From CAWKAO01 sp963847665 (GTDB lineage Bacteria > Actinomycetota > Humimicrobiia > Humimicrobiales > Humimicrobiaceae), in NCBI GenBank assembly GCA_963847665.1, contig CAWKAO010000003.1:62001-126000 (forward strand): a DNA stretch of 64,000 nucleotides, read 5' to 3'. The notes below the pieces were generated by a model. The model was not told the origin of the DNA and did not search any database. It saw only the letters and a program-made list of their open reading frames with translations. Shown piece after piece: positions 54,673-63,353 of the stretch; position 1 is the stretch's first letter; the number at the start of each line of letters is the position of its first letter. A program made the translations under genes and the position numbers.

Positions 54673-56681
54673 AACTTTTTTATCGTTCAAGTCCTTATAA
54701 GTATATTATACTGGCAATTTTAATAAACCTTCTTTTGTTCTCACTATTTTTTTGTTTTATTACACCGAGATATCAGTCAAACGATGACAGTACAATGGAA
54801 GGGATCGCTTCAGGTATAAGGACAGGACAGCCTTCTGAATACCTGGTTTTCATTGACATATTAATAGGAAAATTGCTTGTTTTTTTGTATAGCAACCTTA
54901 TAAATATAAACTGGTACCCGGTTTTATTTTATTTACTGCATTTCATATCAATGTCAATAATGTGTTTTTGCCTGCTTTTAAGAAAAAAGTTTTTACCGGG
55001 ACTTGCCTTTTATTTGCTTATCTTTGCATTTTTTGAATTGTTTCTGCTTACAAATATACAGTTTACTACAACTTCATTTGTTTCTGCTATATCAGGTGTA
55101 ATATTATTTTTGTCATTTCTTGATTCCAGGGGCTCCAGGTTCTATATCGCAACAGTTATAAGTATTTTTTTATTTATAATCTCAGAATTTATAAGACACT
55201 ATATGTCTTTCCTGGTACTCGGACTTTTTTCTATTTTGTTATTATTTAAGTTCATTAAAAAACCGGGGCTTAAAATACCAGTTTTTCTGATAATAACAGC
55301 TGTTCTTTTTACTTTGATTTATTTCCACAATATTAACTACTACCAGAAAGATCCTAAATGGGCTTTTTATATCCAGTATAATAAGCTTAGACCCGAAATC
55401 AGTGATTATCCGCAAAAAAAATATAGTGAAAGTACAAAGGATGTTTACAGGATTGTGGGTTGGAGTGAAAATGATGTCAAAATGTATAAATCCTGGTTTT
55501 TTAGTGATCTTGAATTGTATTCCCTTGAAAAAGTCCAATATATTGTAGACAGCATCAGTAATGATAACGGGCCAAAAGAGACATTTGATGTGTGGAAGAA
55601 GGCATTTAATGATCTGAATTTGAAAATCAGGATTTTTACAATATTTTTTTTAATAGTTCTGATTATTGAAGCAATAAAAAACAGGAACAAATATCTTTTA
55701 TTTACGACAATACCCCCTTTTATAATATCTTTATACTTTTCATATACCAACAGGTTGCCCAACAGATTATTTATACCACTAATATTTTTTACCATCCTCA
55801 CATCCGCTTTTTTTAAAAGTGATTTTGTTTTCCTGACTGCACTAAAAAGTAAGAAAAAGACATTTATGCTTATATCACTAGCAGTCTGTATTATCATATT
55901 CTCTTCAATTTTTATTACCACTTCAATCGCAAGCAGGACAAACTTTGAAAAACAGGAAGAATTTAATGAAAAAATAAGCAGGATGAAAGAACATGACTTT
56001 ATATATGTCAGATGGGGTGCTGCGCCATTGCATGATAAAAAAATTTCATTTACCATCCCGGAAAATCTTAAAGGTCTCAAGTATATACAGCAGGGATGGT
56101 TGCAGCACAGCCCGATATACAATGAGATACTACTTAAATATTCAATTGAAAATATCTATACAGATATAATCCTAAGGAATGATATCAGGGTCTTATGTAC
56201 CAAGGATCAGGGTAAATTATTAAAAATATTTATTGAAGAGCACTATGGTGTCTATATTGAAAGTAGTATCGATTCGAATTTTAATGGGGGTTACAATATA
56301 ACAAGTTTTTACATTCCTGACGGTCCTTTAAGCCTTCTTTTTAAAAGGGCATATTTCTACAAATATGGTAAAGGTGCAAGTAATGATGAAGCTTTAAAAT
56401 ATTATAAATTACTTCAAACAGGAGGCCTTCGATCGGATGCAATCGGCATTGAAATAAAAAAAATACTTCTAAGTGAAGGCTCGCTGCTCGAAAGTAAAAG
56501 TGATAAAGAATTTTTAATAGCATTGTATGCTGTGTTCTTTGATAGAAAACCTGATATTACAGGACAGGTCATGTGGTTACAGAAATTAAGTAACGGCTAC
56601 TCACGCTCAGATATTATTGATTCTTTTCTGGCATCGGTTGAATTTCAAAAAAAATATAAAGATAGCCTGGATACTTTGTGA
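54669..56681 (+). CDS. Multi-pass membrane protein (GT-C-like) with C-terminal DUF4214 domain
   Basis: 670 residues. A first helix is followed by a loop with an acidic pair (PRYQSNDDSTMEG, about residues 33-45), then about ten more helices to residue 415 and a soluble outer domain. This layout suggests a GT-C transferase, although no named family is certain. The last 59 residues (612-670) match DUF4214: DKEFLIALYAVFFDRKPD, then GYSRSDIIDSFLASVEFQ. That module is usually found in secreted or surface-layer proteins and some glycosyltransferases. Start overlaps the BKACE stop by four bases (ATGA), so the two are coupled. The role is unknown. Confidence 0.8.
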   Translation: MKLFYRSSPYKYIILAILINLLLFSLFFCFITPRYQSNDDSTMEGIASGIRTGQPSEYLVFIDILIGKLLVFLYSNLININWYPVLFYLLHFISMSIMCFCLLLRKKFLPGLAFYLLIFAFFELFLLTNIQFTTTSFVSAISGVILFLSFLDSRGSRFYIATVISIFLFIISEFIRHYMSFLVLGLFSILLLFKFIKKPGLKIPVFLIITAVLFTLIYFHNINYYQKDPKWAFYIQYNKLRPEISDYPQKKYSESTKDVYRIVGWSENDVKMYKSWFFSDLELYSLEKVQYIVDSISNDNGPKETFDVWKKAFNDLNLKIRIFTIFFLIVLIIEAIKNRNKYLLFTTIPPFIISLYFSYTNRLPNRLFIPLIFFTILTSAFFKSDFVFLTALKSKKKTFMLISLAVCIIIFSSIFITTSIASRTNFEKQEEFNEKISRMKEHDFIYVRWGAAPLHDKKISFTIPENLKGLKYIQQGWLQHSPIYNEILLKYSIENIYTDIILRNDIRVLCTKDQGKLLKIFIEEHYGVYIESSIDSNFNGGYNITSFYIPDGPLSLLFKRAYFYKYGKGASNDEALKYYKLLQTGGLRSDAIGIEIKKILLSEGSLLESKSDKEFLIALYAVFFDRKPDITGQVMWLQKLSNGYSRSDIIDSFLASVEFQKKYKDSLDTL

Positions 56682-56775
56682 TGATTAGTTGGAATTATAT
56701 AGAATACTTGCCGAATTTCAGTCATTATTAGTCACTTACATTTTAAAACAGAACTATTTATTCTACAGAAAATAT

Positions 56776-57981
56776 TTAAATACTATTTTTGTCATCTTTA
56801 AAAAAACTTTTTATCACCTTTATTATCCTGTCCAGGTCTTCTTTATTTAAATCATAAAAAAGCGGTAGTCTTAATATGCGATCCGATACATCTTCAGTTA
56901 CAGGAAAGTCACCTGGTCTGTAACCCAACTTCGCTCCCATAGGGGATAAGTGAAGCGGCAAAAAATGGAATACAGCAATGATGTTGCTTCTTTTAAAATG
57001 ATCCATCAGATCATTTCTTGTTTTTAGATCATTTAATAATATATAAAAAATATGGCTGTTATGAGTGCAGTTATCGGGTATTACAGGTAGTCTTAAAAGT
57101 CCTTTTTTTTGAAATATTTCAAGATTTTCATAATAATGATTCCAGATATAAGACCTTTTTTTATTTATATTATAAATTTTTTCAAATTGAGCATATAGAA
57201 AAGCAGAAAGCACCTCTGAGGGAAGGAATGATGAACCAATATCCACCCAGCTATATTTATCGACTTCACCCCTGAAAAATTTGCTCCTGTTCGTACCCTT
57301 CTCTCTTATTATCTCTGCTCTCTCAAAAAAACTTTCATCATTTAACAAAAGTGCTCCACCCTCACCGCAAATTACATTTTTAGTCTCATGAAAGCTATAA
57401 CAGCCTAGATTTCCAATACTGCCGAGATAACTATCCTTATATTTTGCTTCTATGGCATGGGCAGCATCTTCAATAAGGATAAGGTTATAGTTTCTTGCAA
57501 TTTGTACTATCTTATCCATTTCACAGGAGACACCTGCATAGTGGATCAGGACAATAGCCCTGGTAAACGGGTTTATTGCTTCTTCAATTTTGTCTTCATC
57601 GATATTTAAAGTATCTTCCCTGATTTCTGCAAACCTTATGGTCGCATTTCTTATGTAAAATGAGTTTGCAGCAGAAACAAAATTAAATGAAGGCATTATG
57701 ACTTCATCTTCCTTTTTAATGCCAGCAAGTATTGCTGTCATATCCAGGGCACTTGAGCATGACGTGGTCAGCAAGGCTTTTTTTACCCCATATCTTGCCT
57801 GGATAAAATCATGGCACTTTGTGGTGAAATCCCCGTCCCCGCTTATTTTTCCGCTTTCAACAGCCTGCTTTATATAGGAAAGCTCATTTCCGACTATTGA
57901 AGGTTTATTAAACGGGATCTTTGCGGTTTGCTTTTTTTCTGTTTCCTTCAATATATTTATTTTATTAATGTTCACTGTCAC
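56776..57981 (-). CDS. PLP-dependent sugar 4-aminotransferase (DegT/DnrJ/EryC1/StrS; WecE-like)
   Basis: 401 residues. NKPSIVGNELSYIKQAVESG and GDGDFTTKCHDFI are the start motifs of the WecE (RffA) branch. LTTSCSSALDMTA binds PLP phosphate, IEDAAHAI (Asp172) contacts the pyridine nitrogen, and Lys201 in SFHETKN forms the Schiff base. WecE turns dTDP-4-keto-6-deoxyglucose into dTDP-4-amino-4,6-dideoxygalactose with glutamate as amino donor. The product is normally N-acylated; an acyltransferase gene lies near 53.1 kb on the other strand. Overlaps the GT2 gene upstream by 17 bases. Very secure as an aminotransferase, less so for the exact sugar. Confidence 0.9.
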   Translation of the reverse strand: MTVNINKINILKETEKKQTAKIPFNKPSIVGNELSYIKQAVESGKISGDGDFTTKCHDFIQARYGVKKALLTTSCSSALDMTAILAGIKKEDEVIMPSFNFVSAANSFYIRNATIRFAEIREDTLNIDEDKIEEAINPFTRAIVLIHYAGVSCEMDKIVQIARNYNLILIEDAAHAIEAKYKDSYLGSIGNLGCYSFHETKNVICGEGGALLLNDESFFERAEIIREKGTNRSKFFRGEVDKYSWVDIGSSFLPSEVLSAFLYAQFEKIYNINKKRSYIWNHYYENLEIFQKKGLLRLPVIPDNCTHNSHIFYILLNDLKTRNDLMDHFKRSNIIAVFHFLPLHLSPMGAKLGYRPGDFPVTEDVSDRILRLPLFYDLNKEDLDRIIKVIKSFFKDDKNSI

Positions 57982-58906
57982 TATTTATATTGATTGTATC
58001 TCTTATGACATACTGAGGCTGTTTATTCTGTGACATAAAAATCCTTCCAACATATTCACCTATTAAGCCTACTGAGATCAGCTGTATTCCCGAAAAGAAA
58101 AGGATAGCAACAATTGTCGAAGTCCAACCTGTAACAAGAACCGAATCTAACATTTTTCTTATCAGTAATATTAATGCGATTATAAAACCTGCTGCAGCAC
58201 ATAATAAACCAAAAAATAATGCGATCCTTAAAGGTTTTACTGAAAAGTTAGTAAATCCGTTAAACCATAGCCGCAATAATTTAATGAAACTGTAATTCGA
58301 CTTTCCATGTGCTCTTTTTTTATGCTCTATGTTTACCACTCCTATATTGCTTGTAATTCTTAAAACAAGACCAGGCAGGTAGGGATATGGTCCCTGGTAT
58401 TCCAGTATCTCTGTAGCAAGGTATTTTCTAATTACAAAATAACTTGAAGTTTTTAAATTTCTTGGCTTTTTTAACAGGATATTTGCCATAACAGCATTGA
58501 TGGTACTGCCAAATTTTCTGAAAATGTTGTGTTTTTTATTAATATAATTTGCATATATGATATCATAGCCTTCATCTAACTTTTTTATAAGTTTCCAGAT
58601 CTCTTCAGGAGGAGTCTGGAGATCATCATCCATAAAAACTGCAACTTCGCCCTGTATAAACTTTAAACCTGCGATCATTGCATTGTGCTGGCCAAAATTT
58701 CTGGAAAGGTTTACAAGTTTGATAGAGTTGTATGATTGTGCTAACTTTAAGCACCTGCTGTAACTTGAATCAGTACTCCCGTCGTTCACAAGAATTATTT
58801 CATAAGAAACCTTTTCATCTAATTCCCTTAGAAGTCTACCAACGACTTCATCAATTGTGTTTTCTGAATTATAAACCGGTATGATTATGGATAACATAAA
58901 AGACAT
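57965..58906 (-). CDS. Membrane GT2 glycosyltransferase, polyprenyl-phosphate sugar transferase (ArnC/GtrB-like)
   Basis: About 313 residues. The GT-A domain starts at once with LSIIIPVYNSENT. LVNDGSTDSS, SRNFGQHNAMIAG and MDDDLQTPPEE give the nucleotide and metal sites, and KRAHGKSNYSF precedes two C-terminal helices (about 235-260 and 270-295), ending with the GEYVGRIF motif. The frame is open further upstream to 59038, but that extension looks unlike the family. ATG at 58906 or 58897 fits better. Its gene overlaps the WecE-like aminotransferase gene by 17 bases, so, as in ArnC, it may place a 4-amino sugar onto undecaprenyl phosphate. It can serve the GT-C enzymes at 54669 and 59162. Confidence 0.87.
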   Translation of the reverse strand: MSFMLSIIIPVYNSENTIDEVVGRLLRELDEKVSYEIILVNDGSTDSSYSRCLKLAQSYNSIKLVNLSRNFGQHNAMIAGLKFIQGEVAVFMDDDLQTPPEEIWKLIKKLDEGYDIIYANYINKKHNIFRKFGSTINAVMANILLKKPRNLKTSSYFVIRKYLATEILEYQGPYPYLPGLVLRITSNIGVVNIEHKKRAHGKSNYSFIKLLRLWFNGFTNFSVKPLRIALFFGLLCAAAGFIIALILLIRKMLDSVLVTGWTSTIVAILFFSGIQLISVGLIGEYVGRIFMSQNKQPQYVIRDTININSDSEH

Positions 58907-59161
58907 AAAAATATTCTTTCTATTTATGTTTATTAATACTTCGGCAGAAATTTTAATTACTCTTATTTTAGACATTATATAATAATTATCCATATTTTTT
59001 AGTGCTAATAATGATATTAAAGGAAGTATTCTTACCATTTATGTTAAGAATACATGCTGATATAATGAGACTGCCAACAGTTACCCAGTAAATATCACTT
59101 GCCGAAGCTGGAAAAAAGAACAGTTAAGCAAGATTTATAAATTTATTTGATATTTAAAAGT

Positions 59162-60786
59162 ATGTATTTTTTTAGTTCTATCAGAAGTTTTGCAGACAGT
59201 AAATATAAGTTGATCATAGTACTTTTTTTCATTATCTTCTTCATAATTGGTATATTATCGGTAAGTGATTATGGGATTTCAACAGATGAAGGAGTCCAGC
59301 GTGATTTAGGCAATAATGCCTTAAATCTTGTTCTTAAAAATGATAAGGCCATATTTGAATATGAAAATAAGTACCATGGTACTGGTTTTACACTACCCCT
59401 AACCATCCTGGTGAAAAGCTTAAATATTAAGAATTTAAGGACTATTTTTTTAATCAGGCATTATTTTACTTTTTTATTATTCTACATCTCAGTTATATTC
59501 TTCTACTTACTTTGCAGGAAATATTTTTAAGGACTGGAAACTTGGACTGCTTGGAGGCATTTTTTTAGTCCTTTCACCAAGAATATTTGCAGATTCATTT
59601 TACAACCCAAAAGACCTTCCTTTTTTATCAGCTTTTATTGTTTCTATTTTTACTCTTAGCAGGTTTCTTGAGACTAAAAATATAAAATTTGCATTCTTAC
59701 ACGGTTTTGCTACAGGATTTGCTACAAGTATCAGGATAATAGGTATCATCATTGTCTTTTTTACTTTTCTTTTTTTTATTTTTGATCTGATCCAGATAAA
59801 AAAACAGAAAAAAACCATAAATTCATCGCACATCTCCAATGTAATAATAAATCTTTTAATATATCTATTTATTATGATAACTATTTTTCTTCTTTTTATG
59901 CCTGCACTGATTCCAAACACTATAAATAATTTTATTGGTGCCATAAAGCTTATGTCAGACTATCCACACTCAAAAATAGGTCTTTACATGGGAAATATCA
60001 TTTACGATACCAACCTTCCCTGGCATTATTTGCCTGTAAATATAGCAATAATGACACCTATAATTTACACAGTATTATTTCTTTCAGGTTTAATATATTT
60101 TTTCAGCCGTTTCAGAAAAAATCTGGATACTTTTTATACCGAAAACAAATATATCATTATTGCTATTTTGTGGTTTTTTATTCCTGATGTTTTCCCAGAT
60201 ATTACTGAGCTCCAACCTGTATAACGGATGGAGGCAGATGTATTTTATCTATCCAGCTTTATTGATCATCACACTGATCGGTATTAAATTTTTATTTGAT
60301 TTCTTTAAAAAAAAGTTGAGTATCAAGAAATATAATGTAGTTGCTACAATTATTACCTGTATATTAATCATTAATATAGCTTTTATTGCACAACTAATGA
60401 TACGGCAGCATCCATACCAATATGTTTATTATAATATACTTGCAGGGAGAAACCTGGAAGAGGTAAAGGAAAAGTATCCACTTGATTACTGGGGATTATC
60501 TTTCAAAGATGGGCTTGAATACATTCTAAGGACTGATAGCAGGGAAAAGATAACTTATTATAACGGAGCCGGGCCAACAAGCTATTCTCAGCTTCTTCTG
60601 GATAAACAAGACAGTAAAAGATTAGTTTACGTCAATGATATCGATAAAGCCGATTATTATTTAGATAATTATAAAAATATGGATTCTGAATATTACAAAC
60701 CTTTTAACGGTTTTAGTCTCGAGAAAAAAGTCTTCAGTCTAATAGTAGATAGCGGAGAAATATTAACTGTTTATAAACTGAAATAG
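59162..60786 (+). pseudogene. GT-C (GT39/PMT-like) membrane glycosyltransferase, two frameshifts
   Basis: About 540 residues after removing two extra bases. Length 1625 is 3n+2, and each step shifts the frame by +1. ATG 59162 opens the first part, with helix IIVLFFIIFFIIGIL and the loop DYGISTDEG holding the catalytic-type acidic residues. It stops at 59530 (CRKYF). The second frame continues GNIFKDWKLGLLGG, LSPRIFADSFYNPKDLP (GT39-like) and runs to about 60180. The third begins MFSQILLSSNLYNGWRQMYFIYP and ends at 60786 with a soluble tail of about 110 residues containing HPYQYVYYN. Transfers a sugar from a polyprenyl phosphate outside the membrane. Divergent from the GT2 at 57965, a possible donor maker. 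Confidence 0.82.
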
Positions 60787-60860
60787 TGTGATCTGGCTTC
60801 TAATAATCTATAGACTTCGGTCAATAACGTTGAAACAAGAGTCTTTTCATCTTAACTATC

Positions 60861-60878
60861 ATAATCTTATAAGATTAT
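60861..60878. repeat. Perfect 18-base palindrome at the end of the GT4 gene
   Basis: ATAATCTTATAAGATTAT reads the same on both strands. It lies in the gap between two convergent genes and covers the stop codon (60877-60875) of the minus-strand GT4. It has no loop, no G/C-rich stem and no T tail of its own, so it is a poor intrinsic terminator. A protein-binding site or chance in AT-rich DNA are the options. Confidence 0.4.
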
Positions 60879-61939
60879 AAATAACTTGTATAAATCTCCT
60901 TATAATATCTTCCAGCCAGTATTTTCCAGTCCAGCTCATCTACTTTTTGAAAACCATTTTCTATTATCCTGACCCTCTGGTCACCATCATTTATAATCGA
61001 TTTACAATTATCAGTAAGGTCCAAGATATCATCAACAGGACTTATCATGGCATTCTGGCCGTTTATTGCTATATCATGCACCATGCCTACATCAGTGCTG
61101 ACTACAGGTATGCACATAGCAAAAGATTCCATCAGAGCCTTTGGTCCCCCCTCAGTCCTTGAAGTGATAAGATACAGATCAAGGGCTCTATAATAATAAG
61201 GTATTTTTAATACATCCCTTGGGTAGAAATGTGCAAACGGGATACCTGCTTCTTTAAGTTTTTCTTTTACAAACCCTCTTGCAGGCCCGGTTAGCAGAAC
61301 AAAAACAGGAAAGTCTTTTCTCAACCTTTTAACGACCTCGCAGAATATATCAGGGCCTTTTATAAGTTTGGGTTTTAAACCTTCGCCCCATCCGTCACCG
61401 TCTTTCTGGAAAGAGCCGATACATATAGAACCTTCGGGGATCATAAGCTTTCTTCTAATCTCTTCCCTGTCTTGTTTAAGGAAACTTTTAAAATATCCGA
61501 CATCTATTCCTATAGGTATTATGATTATCTTTTCAGATGGAATCCCCCATTTTATAAGATTGTCCCTGCTCATGGTACATGAAGTAGTAACAACATCTAT
61601 TTTTTTAGAGATTTCAGATAAATTATCTATATATTCCCTGTCCTTATCAGTACCGTGATACCAGGTTAGAATAATATTATTAGTATTTGAGATATAATTA
61701 TGTATGTCTGGCAAGTATGTGTTTCTTGACCCAAAATGTAATATCTGATTTTTTATGCCTGATAATCTCCTCTTAGAAGATTTAACAAGCTTTATATCAA
61801 GATCAAAAATCCTTTTTATATTTTGCGCTATGGATCGGCCTTCCCAGGCAATGACCCATTCTATCCCTTCTATAACATAGTAGATATTTTTTTTATGGCT
61901 CAATCTCATCGTATCCTGATAAAATTTATCTCTATTCAA
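60875..61939 (-). CDS. GT4 family glycosyltransferase
   Basis: 354 residues. IEGIEWVIAWEGRSIAQN near residue 24 begins the acceptor domain. LTWYHGTD, TTSCTMSRDNLIKWGIPSEKI and IPIGIDVGYFK precede the donor domain, which carries GSFQKDGDGWGEG, LLTGPARGFVKEKL, YYRALDLYLITSRTEGGPKALMES (donor-site Glu pair) and PVVSTDVGM. A retaining GT-B enzyme, cytosolic. The basic, Tyr-rich N-terminus (residues 1-20) is of unclear value; an internal ATG at residue 11 is a possible start. Divergent from the TviB-like gene. Sugar unknown. Confidence 0.86.
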   Translation of the reverse strand: MNRDKFYQDTMRLSHKKNIYYVIEGIEWVIAWEGRSIAQNIKRIFDLDIKLVKSSKRRLSGIKNQILHFGSRNTYLPDIHNYISNTNNIILTWYHGTDKDREYIDNLSEISKKIDVVTTSCTMSRDNLIKWGIPSEKIIIIPIGIDVGYFKSFLKQDREEIRRKLMIPEGSICIGSFQKDGDGWGEGLKPKLIKGPDIFCEVVKRLRKDFPVFVLLTGPARGFVKEKLKEAGIPFAHFYPRDVLKIPYYYRALDLYLITSRTEGGPKALMESFAMCIPVVSTDVGMVHDIAINGQNAMISPVDDILDLTDNCKSIINDGDQRVRIIENGFQKVDELDWKILAGRYYKEIYTSYL

Positions 61940-62031
61940 AAAAAAATAAATTTAATAGAATTAATAAATAAAATATAATAAAATTTCAGAGCTAAATTAT
62001 ATTATAAAATCATCATTTATATAAATAGAAA

Positions 62032-63353
62032 ATGAATCCGGATTTGTTTTACGACCAGCTTATAAAAAAAGAAACAAGATATAGCTGTAGTAGGGCTCGG
62101 CTATGTCGGTCTTCCATTGCTTATCGAACTTTCCAGATATTTTGATGTCATCGGCTTTGATTTAAACAGGCAACGAATATCGGAATTGAGGGAAAATCAC
62201 GACAAGGACAGGAATGTAAGCATTGAAGAACTTACAGGTATTAAATGTAAATATACTGCCGACGTATAAGATCTTAATCTGGCTAACTTCTTTATAATCG
62301 CAGTACCTACTCCCATAGATACTGATAAAAACCCTGACATTACACTCTTAAGGGAGGCGACAATTACTGCTGGTGAGAATATGCCGTCTGGCTCTATCGT
62401 TGTCTATGAATCAACTGTATATCCTGGTGTCACTGAAGAAATCTGCATTCCTTTACTTGAGGAACATTCAAATCTAAAAAGTGGGCGGGACTTTTTTGTC
62501 GGTTACTCGCCCGAAAGGGTCAACCCTGGGGACAGGCAGCACACCCTTAAAAATATACAGAAAGTCATATCTGCACAGGATGATGATTCTCTGGAAGTAA
62601 TATCAAAAGTCTACAATAAAATTGTACCTGCTGGTGTTTTTAAGGCTTCAAGCATAAAAGTCGCAGAAGCCGCCAAAGTCATTGAAAACACCCAGAGAGA
62701 TCTTAATATAGCTCTTATCAATGAACTTGCTATTATTTTTTCTAAAATGCGATATCGATACAAGTGAGGTCCTTGAGGCAGCATCGACTAAATGGAACTT
62801 TATTAAATTTTATCCGGGCCTTGTCGGAGGGCATTGTATTGGAGTGGACCCATACTACCTTACTTACAAAGCAAAAAAAATAGGATACCAGCCGGATGTG
62901 ATACTTGCAGGCAGGAAAATAAATGATGGGATGGGATTATTTATTGGTCAGGAAATAATTAAAAACCTGGAAACAACCTACAAGGATATTAAAGGATCAA
63001 AAGCTATTATCTTCGGAATTACTTTTAAAGAGAACGTATCAGACATCAGAAATTCCAGGGTGACTGATATTTATGATCACCTAAAGGTAAATGGTATAGA
63101 TGCTCTTATATATGATCCTATTGCTAATAAAAATGATGTAAAAAAACATTATGGAATAGATCTCATCGAGTTTGAAGAAATTAAAGGGGCAGATGCATTT
63201 ATTTTTTGTGTATCACATAATGAGTTTAAAAATATTGATCTTAAAAGCTTAAAAGAAAAACAGAACAAAGAAAATCCTTTTATTTTTGATATAAAATGGA
63301 TATTTAGAAAAGAAGATATAGAAAAGCTTGGTTACAGATACTGGAGAGTATAA
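62032..63353 (+). pseudogene. tviB: UDP-N-acetylglucosamine/galactosamine 6-dehydrogenase (TviB/WbpA-like), two frameshifts and one nonsense codon
   Basis: About 439 codons when joined, close to TviB (about 425). ATG 62032 reads NPDLFYDQLIKK, then shifts near 62065 to DIAVVGLGYVGLP, the NAD motif. A TAA at 62267-62269 interrupts ADV-x-DLNLANFF. The middle frame holds VAVPTP-type IIAVPTPID, VVYESTVYPGVTEE, GYSPERVNPGD and KVAEAAKVIENTQRDLNIAL. It shifts again near 62745 (extra A) to DIDTSEVLEAASTKWNF. The catalytic Cys is in GLVGGHCIGVDPYYL. Length 1322 is 3n+2, matching two extra bases. Oxidises UDP-HexNAc to the uronic acid with two NAD. The stop abuts the ATG of the epimerase. Confidence 0.87.

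Noticed and set aside
55445..56122. 225-codon minus-strand frame
   Set aside because: Lies opposite the DUF4214-tailed membrane protein, whose plus-strand frame is intact with clear helices; no motif seen in the antisense.
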